This document shows positions 1 through 8,580 of a DNA stretch of 64,000 nt, in pieces. Made by a program: the position numbers and the translations under genes. The notes beneath the pieces were generated by a model. It was not told the DNA's origin, did no database searches, and worked only from the letters and a program-made list of their open reading frames with translations. Numbering within the stretch: the stretch's first letter is position 1; each line of letters starts with the position of its first letter. Source of the stretch: Sphingobacterium hotanense (GTDB lineage Bacteria; Bacteroidota; Bacteroidia; Sphingobacteriales; Sphingobacteriaceae); NCBI RefSeq assembly GCF_008274825.1, contig NZ_CP030848.1:1054001-1118000 (forward strand). Reading direction: 5' to 3'.

Positions 1-1046
1 GCGTCTGCCGTTGCAGAATCTTTATGCAAATAATCATCCAATGCTTTCTTAACAAAGTCGTTGATGAAGGTTCTGACGGTCGGTCCGTCTGGTCCTACAC
101 TTTGGGAACCCAGTTTTGTCTTCGTCTGCGACTCGAAAACCGGTTCCTGAACTTTGATAGCGATTGCGCCAATGATAGAGGCACGTACGTCTGACGCATC
201 AAATTCCTTTTTATAGAATTCGCGGATGGTTTTTACGAGCGCCTCGCGGAATGCTGCTTGATGTGTTCCTCCTTGTGTAGTATGCTGCCCGTTGACGAAG
301 GAATAATACTCCTCCCCATATTGCTGACCATGGGTCAAAGCGATTTCGATATCCTCCCCACGTAAGTGGATAATAGGATAGCGCATGCCTTCTGTGTCGA
401 CATTGCGCTCTAATAGATCTTTAAGACCATTTTCTGAAATGAATTTCTCTCCGTTGAAGTTGATGGTCAATCCAGAGTTTAGAAACACGTAGTTCCAGAT
501 CATATTCTCTACAAATTCTAAACGATATTTGTAGTTCTTGAAAATAGAATCGTCAGGGTAGAAGGTTACGGATGTACCGTTTCTTTGCGTCGTTTCTTTT
601 TGTTCATCGGTTAGTAGCTCGCCTTTGCTGAATAGGGCAATACGTGTTTGTCCTTGGCGGTAGGATTGTACGGTGAACTGGTTAGACAAGGCGTTTACTG
701 CCTTTGTACCCACACCATTTAATCCTACTGACTTTTGAAAGGCTTTACTGTCATACTTACCACCGGTATTGATTTTTGAAACAACATCGACAACAGAACC
801 AATAGGAATCCCACGACCATAATCTCGTACGGAAACCTTATTGTCGTTGACTGTAATATCAATCGTTTTGCCTGCACCCATTACGAACTCATCAATTGAG
901 TTGTCCACAACTTCTTTTAGCAAAACATAAATACCGTCATCGTAAGCAGAACCATCTCCCAATTTACCGATGTACATACCTGGTCTTAACCGGATATGCT
1001 CTTTCCAATCGAGCGATCGTATACTGTCTTCGTTATATGCTGTCAT
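1..1046 (-). CDS. parE: DNA topoisomerase IV subunit B (5' part; 3' end outside window)
   Basis: Type IIA topoisomerase ATPase subunit, which with ParA/ParC decatenates daughter chromosomes. The 348 visible codons start at an ATG at 1044-1046 and show the GHKL ATPase fold: RPGMYIG near residue 22, EVVDNSIDE (Mg/ATP-binding Glu and Asn) near 46, GRGIP, and [14 protein letters not shown] (ATP lid). The transducer domain follows, with QGGTHQAAF near residue 260. The TOPRIM and C-terminal regions lie beyond position 1. GyrB is the alternative, but the N-terminus matches the ParE form usual in Bacteroidota. An IS element lies about 160 bp upstream and leaves the likely promoter intact. Confidence 0.9.
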   Translation of the reverse strand, partial: MTAYNEDSIRSLDWKEHIRLRPGMYIGKLGDGSAYDDGIYVLLKEVVDNSIDEFVMGAGKTIDITVNDNKVSVRDYGRGIPIGSVVDVVSKINTGGKYDSKAFQKSVGLNGVGTKAVNALSNQFTVQSYRQGQTRIALFSKGELLTDEQKETTQRNGTSVTFYPDDSIFKNYKYRLEFVENMIWNYVFLNSGLTINFNGEKFISENGLKDLLERNVDTEGMRYPIIHLRGEDIEIALTHGQQYGEEYYSFVNGQHTTQGGTHQAAFREALVKTIREFYKKEFDASDVRASIIGAIAIKVQEPVFESQTKTKLGSQSVGPDGPTVRTFINDFVKKALDDYLHKDSATAD

Positions 1047-1075
1047 AATTTATACTAGATATGAATGAACCATTG

Positions 1076-1083
1076 CAAAAATA
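1076..1083 (-). promoter_or_regulatory. Candidate -7 box of the parE promoter
   Basis: Read on the minus strand this is TATTTTTG, an exact match to the Bacteroidota -7 consensus TAnnTTTG. It lies 30 bp before the parE start codon, which implies a short leader. No well-spaced -33 TTG is evident, so the call rests on the -7 box and its position. Confidence 0.45.
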
Positions 1084-1206
1084 TAAAAAAACTTAACAGT
1101 AAACGTAATCAAGCTTTGCAGCATGTAGGAGTATCGTCGAGTCCTTTGTCGAATAATCCGCATTCTGCTAGAGGAAGTGGATATTGGGATTTTTGGGTAC
1201 AAAAAA

Positions 1207-1223
1207 GAAGGTGTCTAAAAAGG
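1207..1223 (+). repeat. IS left terminal inverted repeat
   Basis: GAAGGTGTCTAAAAAGG, 15/17 identical to the reverse complement of 3007-3023. Just inside, the GAAGGTG arm meets CACCTTC, so this end also forms a small hairpin with a TCTAAAAAGG-type loop. Confidence 0.8.
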
Positions 1224-1279
1224 CACCTTCTTCTGTTTTATAGCTTTTGCGATTTCATTACTGTTTTCATTTTTGAGTT

Positions 1280-2908
1280 TTAAGCAGTAAGTCGATATTT
1301 TATGGTTTTAACGCTCCTGACTCGAATTTTTATTGTATATAGTGTTTTATCGCTATAACCATTCCCAAAGAAGACATCGTTTGCCCACTTTTTCGCCCAT
1401 TTTCTGAGGTTATGGGCAATGGCCATCAATCCGAACTCCACAGCGACTTTCTCCAGTCCTTTCATTGTGAACCGGGTAAACCTGTTGTTGCTTTTCATCT
1501 GACCGAAAACGGATTCCACTTCTATGGGGCGCTTGCTTCGATGGTACATTCCCTCTTCCGATACCAGCCTTTCCCGGGCTTTATCCTTGAGCTGATTGAG
1601 TCTATGGTTCACTTCAATGAGCCGATCGCCTTTAGCTTTATGACACCCACTGCGCATCGGGCAGCCTTCGCATCGCTGAGCCTGATAACAGCTGACCTGG
1701 GCTGTGTATCCGTTGGCACTAACTCTGGTTGCATGACCGATAAAGCTGAGCTTCTGTCCTGCGGGACATACATAATAGTCATCTTGCTGGTTGTAATACA
1801 GATTCTGTACCGAGAAAGGATCCTGTTTATGCTTGCGCTTCTGTTCCACATGAAAGTAATTGTACTTGACAAAGGCAGTTATGCCCTGTTTTTCCATCAA
1901 TTCATAGTTCTGCTCGCTACCATAACCCGCGTCTGCTACAAGCTGTTCGCTTTGTTTTCCGTAATGGCACTCAAAGCCTTCCAAATGTTCCGGCAGGGTT
2001 GTGGTGTCGGCAGTTGTTTGATGGATGCTGTAATGGGTGATGAACTGATCTTCGGTGCTGATTTGGGCATTATAGGCTGGCTTAAGCTGGCCATTCTTCA
2101 TGTGGTCCTCTTTCATCCGCATAAACACAGCATCGGTATCGGTCTTGCTATAACTATTGCGATCTCCCAGTACTTCCAGTTGCTCTTCATATTTCTCTAG
2201 TCGAGGTAAATAGTCCTCTTCAAGTTTCTTAAGTTGCTTATCAGTAGATTTATTGGCTCCTTTGAACTTGGCATTGATCGCTTCGATCTTTTCCTTCAAC
2301 TGACTGCTATCGATGGCCTTGCTAACTTCTTGATTACCTAATGAAGATTGGTCTTGGGCGATCTGAGCCTCGATTTCCGAAAGAACCGAAGCAATGTTTG
2401 CTTCTAACTTTACCTTATTCTTCTCGACCGATTTCTTCCAAACGAACGTATAACGACCAGCGACAGACTCGATCTTGGTACCATCTACATATTGAACTTT
2501 CAAGCTAACATACTCCATATCATGTAGCATACGAACGATACTGGCAAACAGCTCTTGTATCTGTCCTTTAAGACGCTTTCCTCTGAAATAATTGATCGTA
2601 CGATAATCAGGTGTACTGTTCCCTGAAAGCCACATGAAATGGATGTTCTCGTGAAGGGCCTGCTCGATTTTTCGGCAAGAATAGATATTGCTTAAATAGG
2701 CGTAGAACAGCACCTTAATGAGCATTCTAGGGTGAAAACTAGTGGTGCCTCCGCCTTTATACTGACGGATAATAGGTTCAAGATCCAACTGATCAACAAC
2801 CTGACTCACCAAACGAACCGGATGATTCATTGGAATACGATCTAAAATATTCTCAGGAAATAGACTCGGACTATTGGATGGAAGCGCTTTGAATTGTATG
2901 TTTGCCAT
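1280..2908 (-). CDS. IS1182 family transposase
   Basis: DDE (RNase H-fold) transposase with an N-terminal DUF772-type domain (HPRMLIKVLFYAYL, then IRQ-type helices), a coiled-coil insertion rich in Lys/Glu at about residues 165-255, a catalytic core (VQYVDGTKIES for the first Asp, VADAGYGS for the second), a Cys cluster (CPAGQ...CEGCPMRSGC), and a C-terminal RRPIEVESVFGQMKSNN-type Glu motif. The start is placed at the MANIQFK methionine (542 aa); an in-frame extension to 2953 would add residues absent from the family N-terminus. The frame is intact, so the element may be active. Confidence 0.9.
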   Translation of the reverse strand: MANIQFKALPSNSPSLFPENILDRIPMNHPVRLVSQVVDQLDLEPIIRQYKGGGTTSFHPRMLIKVLFYAYLSNIYSCRKIEQALHENIHFMWLSGNSTPDYRTINYFRGKRLKGQIQELFASIVRMLHDMEYVSLKVQYVDGTKIESVAGRYTFVWKKSVEKNKVKLEANIASVLSEIEAQIAQDQSSLGNQEVSKAIDSSQLKEKIEAINAKFKGANKSTDKQLKKLEEDYLPRLEKYEEQLEVLGDRNSYSKTDTDAVFMRMKEDHMKNGQLKPAYNAQISTEDQFITHYSIHQTTADTTTLPEHLEGFECHYGKQSEQLVADAGYGSEQNYELMEKQGITAFVKYNYFHVEQKRKHKQDPFSVQNLYYNQQDDYYVCPAGQKLSFIGHATRVSANGYTAQVSCYQAQRCEGCPMRSGCHKAKGDRLIEVNHRLNQLKDKARERLVSEEGMYHRSKRPIEVESVFGQMKSNNRFTRFTMKGLEKVAVEFGLMAIAHNLRKWAKKWANDVFFGNGYSDKTLYTIKIRVRSVKTIKYRLTA

Positions 2909-2926
2909 ATTGTTTTTTTGGGTGCA

Positions 2927-2949
2927 CCTTAAGATACAAAATCTTAAGG
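2927..2949. promoter_or_regulatory. Perfect palindrome in the transposase leader
   Basis: CCTTAAGAT, five bases, ATCTTAAGG: 9-bp perfect arms, 19 bp upstream of the transposase start and inside the IS. It could be a transposase-binding site, an operator, or a leader hairpin that hides the start. Confidence 0.5.
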
Positions 2950-2961
2950 ACAAAAAAACAG

Positions 2962-2992
2962 AAAAACCCCGCCATTTTTTAATGACGGGGTT
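2962..2992 (-). terminator. Intrinsic terminator at the outer edge of the IS
   Basis: Minus strand: CCCCG and CGGGG close a 10-position stem with one mismatch (2967-2976 with 2981-2990), followed by a U-run (A-run 2962-2966 on plus). It lies inside the IS right inverted repeat and upstream of the transposase, so it stops transcripts arriving from the cupin gene before they reach the transposase. Confidence 0.75.
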
Positions 2993-3006
2993 CTTTCTTT
3001 AAGAGA

Positions 3007-3023
3007 CCTTTTTAGACAGCCTC
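3007..3023 (-). repeat. IS right terminal inverted repeat
   Basis: Minus-strand GAGGCTGTCTAAAAAGG, mirroring 1207-1223. A GAGGCTGTCT start is familiar from IS1182-group ends in Bacteroidota (from memory, not searched). Confidence 0.8.
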
Positions 3024-3043
3024 TTTCTTTCGAATACCGTTTA

Positions 3044-3550
3044 TTATTCTCCGCGGCCGAAATCGTCCTGCACGCGTACAATATCTTCTTCATCCGATGG
3101 ATTTCCTGCATCCGTATGTTGCCAGATTTCAGCAACTACGCCATAGGACTCCATACCTACCAATCGGTGTCTTTCACCTTGACTTAGGCGGATAGAATCG
3201 CCTTCTTTCAAGATTTTTAATTCATGTTCTTCATCGTTCGGGCTTGTTACTACGCCTACTTCGCCGCGAATGACGCGCCAAATTTCTGCTCTACGATGAT
3301 GATACTGCCAAGAAAGACGTTTGTTCGGTCCAACAATAAGAATCTTTGGGCTCAATTTGCCAGAGATCTTTAAATCTTGAACGTCAAGTCCTTCGAAGTA
3401 TGCATTGGCAAACTCCTGTGCTTGCTCCTCATTGATAACAAAGAAACCACCCCACGGTCTGTTTTGATCAACATTCTCAATCTTAAAGCCTTTCTCGGTC
3501 AACTTTGTTTCAACCTCTTGGAACAAATCATTTTTATCAATATATGCCAT
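3044..3550 (-). CDS. Cupin-domain protein, phosphomannose isomerase type II-like
   Basis: 168 aa. The single cupin barrel resembles the C-terminal isomerase domain of ManC-type enzymes: RPWGGFFV near residue 31, YHHRRAEIW (metal-binding His/Glu) near 83, GEVGV, LSQGERHRL (second cupin motif) near 123, AEIW, and the tail DIVRVQDDFGR. Related Bacteroidota proteins are often labelled phosphoheptose isomerase, but a stand-alone substrate cannot be assigned. The gene is monocistronic on the minus strand and divergent from the helicase; the IS sits directly downstream. Confidence 0.75.
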   Translation of the reverse strand: MAYIDKNDLFQEVETKLTEKGFKIENVDQNRPWGGFFVINEEQAQEFANAYFEGLDVQDLKISGKLSPKILIVGPNKRLSWQYHHRRAEIWRVIRGEVGVVTSPNDEEHELKILKEGDSIRLSQGERHRLVGMESYGVVAEIWQHTDAGNPSDEEDIVRVQDDFGRGE

Positions 3551-3634
3551 GGTTATTTACGTTTACATGGTGAAGATAATATAACTTTTGAATTAATACA
3601 AGCATATTTCGAAAGTCCTTCGCCCGAATTGACG

Positions 3635-3642
3635 TATATTTG
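3635..3642 (+). promoter_or_regulatory. Candidate -7 box for the helicase gene
   Basis: TATATTTG matches TAnnTTTG and lies 20 bp before the ATG at 3663. A -33 element with good spacing is not obvious. Confidence 0.4.
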
Positions 3643-3662
3643 TCTTCGTAATTTTACTTGCT

Positions 3663-5879
3663 ATGTCTCAGAGTTTCGATACCGATAATGATGTTTTTGC
3701 CCAAGCTGTTGCTTTCGTCAATCAGACGCAACAACCTATATTTTTAACAGGAAAGGCCGGTACTGGTAAAACCACCTTCTTGAAGTTTATTCGTGAAAAT
3801 AGCTACAAGAAGATGGCTGTTACGGCGCCAACAGGTGTGGCGGCAATGAATGCGGGTGGCACTACGCTACATGCATTGTTTTGGCTGCCTTTTGGTGTTT
3901 TTATTGAGGATTATCCTCTGCAATGGGGTGAAACAGATCAATTTATCTACAACAAGCATCGTTTATTCAGCACAATCAAGCTAACGAAACAGCGTCGAGC
4001 TATTCTTCAAGAGCTGGAGTTGTTGGTTATCGATGAGGTGTCGATGGTACGCGCAGATACGCTGGATGCGATCGACGTCATACTAAAGAACGTTCGTCGG
4101 GATATGCGCCCCTTTGGTGGTGTGCAAGTCCTGTTTATTGGCGACTTATATCAGCTTCCGCCGGTGGTGCAGGACAGAGAATGGCAGGTTCTGAGAGATT
4201 ACTACAGCAGTATGTTTTTCTTCGATGCTAAGGTATTCAAGCAACATCCGCCGATATTGATCGAGTTAAAAAAGATTTATAGACAACAGGACGATGCCTT
4301 TATTCGTGTGTTGAATAGCATTAGAAATAATGAGACGAGCGCTGAAGAACTGGAAGAACTGAATGCACACTATAAACCGGATTTTGTTCCGGAAAAAGAC
4401 GAGCAATACATTACGCTGACTTCGCATAATCGCCTAGCTGATCAAATAAATCAGGAAAAGCTGATGAGCTTGGATACGAAGCTACATCAGATAAAGTCGC
4501 TGATTAAGGATGATTTTGGTCAGTCGATGTTTCCTGCCGACGAGAATCTGAGTTTGCGTATCGGTGCACAGGTAATGTTCATTAAAAACGACACAGGGGA
4601 GGATAGACGATACTATAACGGAAAGATCGGTACGGTTAAGGATATTAATTTAGATAAGCATCAGGTAATCGTTTCTTTTCCAAATGATGAGGAAGATGTC
4701 GTGGTGAAGCGGGAGACTTGGGAGAATATTCGGTATTCCTACAACAAAGGGGATGATAAGATTGAAGAAGAAGTATTAGGTACCTTTTCGCAATTCCCTT
4801 TGCGGTTGGCTTGGGCAATCACGATTCATAAGAGCCAAGGATTGACGTTTGAGAAGGCTATCGTTGATGCAGGGACTTCTTTCGCGGCAGGGCAGGTCTA
4901 TGTAGCCTTGAGTAGACTGACGGGCTTAGAGGGCTTAGTTTTGCGTTCTAAGATTTCTCCATTTGCTATTCGCACCGATCATCAGGTGGTGAACTTTATG
5001 AAGCAAATGGCCGCTATGGGTAATCTAGACGAGATCCTGCAGAAGAGCAGGCAGAATTATCTAGGTCAAATCCTTTTGCATTCTTTCCGCTGGCATCAAT
5101 TGACGGATGAATTCGAGAAACTTGTGGAAGAGTATCGCGACAAGAAGATGGAACAGAAGGAGGAGGCTATTACGGTATTAACGGGCATTTTAGACGCACT
5201 GAAAAAACAAGAGCAGGTGGCGAATAAATTTATGACTCAACTGCATGGACTATTGAGCAAACGAGAGGAAATTGATTACGACCTGATCTGCGATCGTTCT
5301 AAGGCTGCGGTGAATTGGTTTTTGCCAACCTTTGAAAAGGAGTGCCTTCAGGCTTTGGAAGCTCATTTAGAAGCTTGGAAGGTCAAGAAGCGCACGAAGA
5401 AGTATGTGACTTTGTTGAAGGGATTGTTGTTAGATTTCAAACGTAAGTTTGAGCAACTGAAACACAGCTTGACGATTGCGGAGGCATTGACCAAGTCGAA
5501 TGACCAAGTTTCGGAGGAATTGTTGACTTGGGCGAAGCCAAAGGATGATCTTCCCAAAGAGTCGGAGAATGAGAAGGAAAAGGATACTAAGTCGATTACC
5601 TTAGAGATGTTTCAGGATGGGATGGAGATTGCGGAAATTGCGGAGAAACGCAATATGGTCGTAGGCACTATTTATGGGCATTTAATCAATTTCATGGGTA
5701 CCGACCTGGAAGCGACCGACCTGATGACGGAAAAGGAGCTAACACAGATTGTTACACTGATAGAAAAGAACCCCGAGGCGACAACATTGGAGCTGAAGAC
5801 CATGTTAGGGCCTGATGTGGATTACCCGGCAATTCGGATAGCACAAAGACACGTGGAAATATTGGCAGAGAAGCCATAG
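3663..5879 (+). CDS. PIF1-like AAA/UvrD-type helicase with C-terminal HTH_40 domain
   Basis: 738 aa. The N-terminal SF1 helicase core has Walker A GKAGTGKTT at residues 30-38, TAPTGVAAMNAGG (motif Ia), LLVIDEVSM (Walker B) near 121, GDLYQLPPV (motif III), and near residue 380 AITIHKSQGLTF and VYVALSRL (motifs V and VI). The C-terminal 250 residues are helical and end with LEMFQDGMEIAEIAEKR, an HTH_40-type domain also found at the ends of RecQ-like helicases. This architecture (PIF1-like plus HTH_40) is common in Bacteroidota; a role in unwinding structured DNA is inferred from the family. Monocistronic, just upstream of the ATP synthase operon. Confidence 0.85.
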   Translation: MSQSFDTDNDVFAQAVAFVNQTQQPIFLTGKAGTGKTTFLKFIRENSYKKMAVTAPTGVAAMNAGGTTLHALFWLPFGVFIEDYPLQWGETDQFIYNKHRLFSTIKLTKQRRAILQELELLVIDEVSMVRADTLDAIDVILKNVRRDMRPFGGVQVLFIGDLYQLPPVVQDREWQVLRDYYSSMFFFDAKVFKQHPPILIELKKIYRQQDDAFIRVLNSIRNNETSAEELEELNAHYKPDFVPEKDEQYITLTSHNRLADQINQEKLMSLDTKLHQIKSLIKDDFGQSMFPADENLSLRIGAQVMFIKNDTGEDRRYYNGKIGTVKDINLDKHQVIVSFPNDEEDVVVKRETWENIRYSYNKGDDKIEEEVLGTFSQFPLRLAWAITIHKSQGLTFEKAIVDAGTSFAAGQVYVALSRLTGLEGLVLRSKISPFAIRTDHQVVNFMKQMAAMGNLDEILQKSRQNYLGQILLHSFRWHQLTDEFEKLVEEYRDKKMEQKEEAITVLTGILDALKKQEQVANKFMTQLHGLLSKREEIDYDLICDRSKAAVNWFLPTFEKECLQALEAHLEAWKVKKRTKKYVTLLKGLLLDFKRKFEQLKHSLTIAEALTKSNDQVSEELLTWAKPKDDLPKESENEKEKDTKSITLEMFQDGMEIAEIAEKRNMVVGTIYGHLINFMGTDLEATDLMTEKELTQIVTLIEKNPEATTLELKTMLGPDVDYPAIRIAQRHVEILAEKP

Positions 5880-5895
5880 CGTAGGTATAAATAAT

Positions 5896-5903
5896 TATAT
5901 TTG
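5896..5903 (+). promoter_or_regulatory. Candidate -7 box for the atpZ/atpI genes
   Basis: TATATTTG, an exact TAnnTTTG match, 16 bp before the proposed TTG start at 5920. It supports translation beginning at that TTG rather than at the first internal ATG. Confidence 0.4.
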
Positions 5904-5919
5904 CTGAAATCGAATACCT

Positions 5920-6147
5920 TTGAAAGAAGAAAAATCAAACAAGAAAGTAAATAAGTGGTTGGTTTTCACGAGTATGCCTTTTCAAATGGGCGTGACTATT
6001 TATGCTTTCTATTGGGTTGGGACTTGGCTAGATGGTAAATATCAAGTTGAGGGAGAGTGGTGGATGAAGGGATTGACGATGCTGGGTGTGTTGGTTTCGA
6101 TGTACCAATTTATTAGACAGGTAAACTATATCAATAAAAATGAATAA
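5920..6147 (+). CDS. AtpZ/AtpI-family ATP synthase assembly protein
   Basis: 75 aa with two transmembrane segments: FQMGVTIYAFYWVGTWLDGKY (about residues 20-40) and MLGVLVSMYQFIRQV (about 53-68). The small two-helix form with a G-x-W-L-D-x-K motif at the first helix end is typical of AtpZ/AtpI proteins, which help assemble the c-ring or carry Mg2+. The start is a TTG; the first ATG (residue 19) would remove the charged N-terminus and clip helix 1. It overlaps the next gene by 8 bp (ATGAATAA). Confidence 0.75.
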   Translation: MKEEKSNKKVNKWLVFTSMPFQMGVTIYAFYWVGTWLDGKYQVEGEWWMKGLTMLGVLVSMYQFIRQVNYINKNE

Positions 6148-6544
6148 AATTTTCGAATTCTTAATCTACTTGGTTGTTCTGACGGGTATTGCCTATGGGC
6201 TGCATTATTTTATCCTTAAGATTAATGATCAAGATCATTGGTGGATTGGAACAGACTATAGCTTGGCGAGCATGTATACCTTTGGTGCGGTGTCTTCTTT
6301 AGTGATGATTTTATTCCTTTATGGCGCCGAATATGCGATGCCAAAACAATTGGGTTTTGTGTTCCTTGGAGCCATGTTGTTGAAGTCTGTAGCGAGCTAT
6401 ATTTTTATTCATTCTGGCCTAGATTTATTGGAGAATAATTTCATCGAGTTGAATTTCTTAGGCGTATTCTTTTTATACCTCTTTTTCGACGTCTACATTG
6501 CATTTCGTCTACTTAATACGGAAGGTCGCAATGTGGAAAAGTAA
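6140..6544 (+). CDS. Membrane protein of the ATP synthase operon (AtpI-like position)
   Basis: 134 aa with four hydrophobic helices (about residues 5-27, 45-65, 70-90 and 105-125). No soluble domain and no catalytic motif are visible. It is translationally coupled to the preceding AtpZ-like gene and lies 88 bp before the atpB start, the place of atpI/uncI in many operons. Sequence similarity to AtpI is weak by eye, so the role is inferred from context. Confidence 0.6.
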   Translation: MNKIFEFLIYLVVLTGIAYGLHYFILKINDQDHWWIGTDYSLASMYTFGAVSSLVMILFLYGAEYAMPKQLGFVFLGAMLLKSVASYIFIHSGLDLLENNFIELNFLGVFFLYLFFDVYIAFRLLNTEGRNVEK

Positions 6545-6566
6545 ATTTTCAAAAAGTTTTCATAAA

Positions 6567-6599
6567 TGTGAACTAATGCCAAATAAAATTGTATTTTTG
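6567..6599 (+). promoter_or_regulatory. Candidate promoter for atpB and downstream genes
   Basis: -7 box TATTTTTG at 6592-6599 (exact TAnnTTTG) with TGTG at 6567-6570, 21 bp upstream, as a -33-like element (consensus TTTG, spacing 19-21). The predicted transcript would start near 6606, 27 nt before the atpB ATG at 6633. The structural F0F1 genes may therefore be transcribed separately from the two assembly genes. Confidence 0.5.
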
Positions 6600-6632
6600 C
6601 GCAAAATTTGTCATAATTCAACACTAGTTAAA

Positions 6633-7721
6633 ATGGTGAGTCTTAGAAGAGTACTTTTATTTATCGCAGTATTATTTATCGCTGTAAGCCCATTTCGCTC
6701 GTTCGCTGCTGAGGAAGCACACGGAACTGAGGGAAAAACAAAAGACCAAGAAATCAAAGAACACATTGATCATCACTTACAGGATGATTACTATTGGACG
6801 TTCTTCGTGGATAAAGAAGCGAACAAGCATTATGGCTTCGCTCTTCCTGTAATTTTGATTGACAACGGTCTTCATGTGTTTTCAGCTGCTGAATTTGAAC
6901 ATGGCGATAAAGTAGTTGAAAAGGCTGGAAATTATTACAAACTATACCACGGTAAAATCTATAAAACTGATGCTGCCGGCACGATTACCTATGATGATAA
7001 GCATCATGCAACGAATGAAAAACCATTAGACTTCTCGATTACGAAGAATGTTTTAGGTTTAATGTTGACAGCAGTGTTGTTGTTCATTGGTTTCATCGGT
7101 TTAGCAAAAACTTATAAAAACGGTGCTAACGCTATCCCTAAAGGTTTCGCACGTGTATTAGAGCCGCTAGTGCTTTACGTTCGTGACGAGATGGCAATCC
7201 CTAACATCGGTCACCGCTACAAAGAATTTATGCCGTACTTACTTTCGGTATTCTTCTTAATATTCACTTTAAACTTATTAGGATTGACTCCACTTGGATT
7301 CAACGTAACAGGTAATATCTCCATCACATTGTGTTTAGCTTTATTCACGTTCGTAATCACTACGTTCAAAGCGAATAAAGACTATTGGAAACACATCTTC
7401 TGGATGCCTGGTGTACCGGTTCCTTTTAAATTCGTATTAGCTCCTATTGAGGTTCTAGGTATGTTTACTAAGCCTTTCTCGTTGATGCTACGTTTGTTTG
7501 CAAACATTACAGCGGGTCACTCTGTAGTAATGGGATTAATTGCAATCGTTTACTTATTCCAACATCAATTAACTATCCCTGGAAGTATCGGTGTATCGAT
7601 GGTATTGACATTGATCTTATTCTTCCTAGAGTTATTGGTTGCATTTTTACAGGCGTTTATCTTTACCATGTTGTCGTCCCTATTTATCGGTATGGCAGTA
7701 GAGGAACACGCTCATCACTAG
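6633..7721 (+). CDS. atpB: F0F1 ATP synthase subunit a
   Basis: Proton channel subunit of F0. From the ATG at 6633 it has 362 aa: an N-terminal signal-like helix ending SFA, a hydrophilic about 100-residue extension typical of Bacteroidota subunit a, then membrane helices. KPFSLMLRLFANITAGH carries the essential Arg that faces the c-ring, and the last helices (FLELLVAFLQAFIFTML) carry the conserved Glu/Gln. An in-frame extension to 6498 is open but would overlap the previous gene and precede the promoter, so it is rejected. Confidence 0.93.
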   Translation: MVSLRRVLLFIAVLFIAVSPFRSFAAEEAHGTEGKTKDQEIKEHIDHHLQDDYYWTFFVDKEANKHYGFALPVILIDNGLHVFSAAEFEHGDKVVEKAGNYYKLYHGKIYKTDAAGTITYDDKHHATNEKPLDFSITKNVLGLMLTAVLLFIGFIGLAKTYKNGANAIPKGFARVLEPLVLYVRDEMAIPNIGHRYKEFMPYLLSVFFLIFTLNLLGLTPLGFNVTGNISITLCLALFTFVITTFKANKDYWKHIFWMPGVPVPFKFVLAPIEVLGMFTKPFSLMLRLFANITAGHSVVMGLIAIVYLFQHQLTIPGSIGVSMVLTLILFFLELLVAFLQAFIFTMLSSLFIGMAVEEHAHH

Positions 7722-7759
7722 TAGAATTTTTTTGTTAAATTATATAAATAATAATTATT

Positions 7760-7951
7760 ATGATCCCAAATTTAGTAGGTGCAGGTTTAATCGTAATTGG
7801 TGCAGGTTTAGGTTTAGGTAAAATCGGTGGTTCTGCAATGGAAGCTATCGCTCGTCAACCAGAAGCAGCATCAAAAATTCAAACTGCAATGATCATCATC
7901 GGTGCCCTTGTTGAAGGTTTAGCATTCGGTGCTTTAATCTTAGGTAAATAA
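7760..7951 (+). CDS. atpE: F0F1 ATP synthase subunit c
   Basis: 63-aa hairpin protein forming the rotor ring. The polar loop ARQPE (residues 31-35) binds the F1 stalk, and Glu52 in ALVEGLAFG is the ion-binding carboxylate. The residue after it is Gly, not the Ser/Thr typical of Na+ sites, and no matching Gln is seen, so H+ specificity is inferred. A weak-terminator-like hairpin follows. Confidence 0.95.
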   Translation: MIPNLVGAGLIVIGAGLGLGKIGGSAMEAIARQPEAASKIQTAMIIIGALVEGLAFGALILGK

Positions 7952-7975
7952 GCCCCAAGATTTGAAAAAAATAAG

Positions 7976-8010
7976 CATAACTTGTAACGGTTGGTTGCAA
8001 GTTATGTTTT
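7976..8010 (+). terminator. Hairpin with short U-run between atpE and atpF
   Basis: CATAACTTG (7976-7984) pairs perfectly with CAAGTTATG (7998-8006), followed by four T. The 9-bp stem is AT-rich and sits mid-operon, so partial termination or 3'-end protection of the atpB-atpE message is likely. This would favour c-subunit supply. Confidence 0.55.
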
Positions 8011-8053
8011 AACAAAAAAAAGAACTTAAAATCTATATTTTATACATACATAA

Positions 8054-8554
8054 ATGGACGCATTAATTAATCAGTTTTCGTACGGTCTGTTCTTCTGGCA
8101 ATTGATCATCTTATTGATCGTTATCTTTATCCTAGGTAAGTTTGCTTGGAAACCTATTGTAAACGCTTTAGAAGAGCGCGAAAAAGGTATTTCTGATGCT
8201 TTAGCTTCTGCTGAGAAAGCGAAGTTAGAGATGGCGCGTTTAACGAACGAGAATGAGGCTTTATTAAAGCAAGCTCGTGAGGAACGTGATATCATCTTGA
8301 AAGAAGCAAAAGAATTGAAAGATAAGATTGTTGCTGAAGCGAAAGAAGTAGCTCAAGCAGAAGGTGGTAAAATCATCGAGCAAGCAAAACGTGAGATCGA
8401 AGACCAAAAACAAAAAGCTTTAGCTGAGGTTAAAAATCAAGTGTCTGCATTATCTTTGGATATTGCTCGTAAAGTATTAAGCAAAGAGTTTGAAGATCAA
8501 AACAAACAAGAAGCATTAGTTTCTGATTTGTTGAAAGATGTGAAATTAAACTAA
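8054..8554 (+). CDS. atpF: F0F1 ATP synthase subunit b
   Basis: 166 aa: one N-terminal transmembrane helix (about residues 10-28) followed by a long Ala/Glu/Lys-rich coiled coil, the peripheral stalk that joins F0 to F1. PIVNALEEREKGI is the family signature just after the helix. It is followed by atpH after 26 bp. Confidence 0.93.
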   Translation: MDALINQFSYGLFFWQLIILLIVIFILGKFAWKPIVNALEEREKGISDALASAEKAKLEMARLTNENEALLKQAREERDIILKEAKELKDKIVAEAKEVAQAEGGKIIEQAKREIEDQKQKALAEVKNQVSALSLDIARKVLSKEFEDQNKQEALVSDLLKDVKLN

Positions 8555-8580
8555 TTGCTTACCAAATTAAGAATTAACGT

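Larger units (their letters stand above)
1207..3023 (-). mobile_element. IS1182-family insertion sequence, complete (about 1.8 kb)
   Basis: The boundaries are set by 17-bp terminal inverted repeats: GAAGGTGTCTAAAAAGG at 1207-1223 and, on the other strand, GAGGCTGTCTAAAAAGG at 3007-3023 (15 of 17 identical). They enclose one transposase gene. The element sits between the end of the cupin gene (stop at 3044) and the parE promoter and interrupts no gene. I see no clear target-site duplication. The flanks are A-rich on the left and T/C-rich on the right and could be the two arms of a former terminator hairpin, which would fit the taste of some IS1182 elements for palindromic targets; that is inference. 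Confidence 0.85.

Noticed and set aside
1065..1283. Small plus-strand frame before the IS
   Set aside because: It runs over the parE promoter and the IS inverted repeat, and the protein is compositionally random.
1412..2200. Plus-strand open frame of 262 codons across the IS
   Set aside because: It is antisense to the transposase, whose motifs are clear; the plus-frame protein shows no family features.
6498..6632. N-terminal extension of atpB
   Set aside because: It overlaps the preceding gene and the promoter box at 6592-6599; the ATG at 6633 gives a proper signal-like N-terminus.
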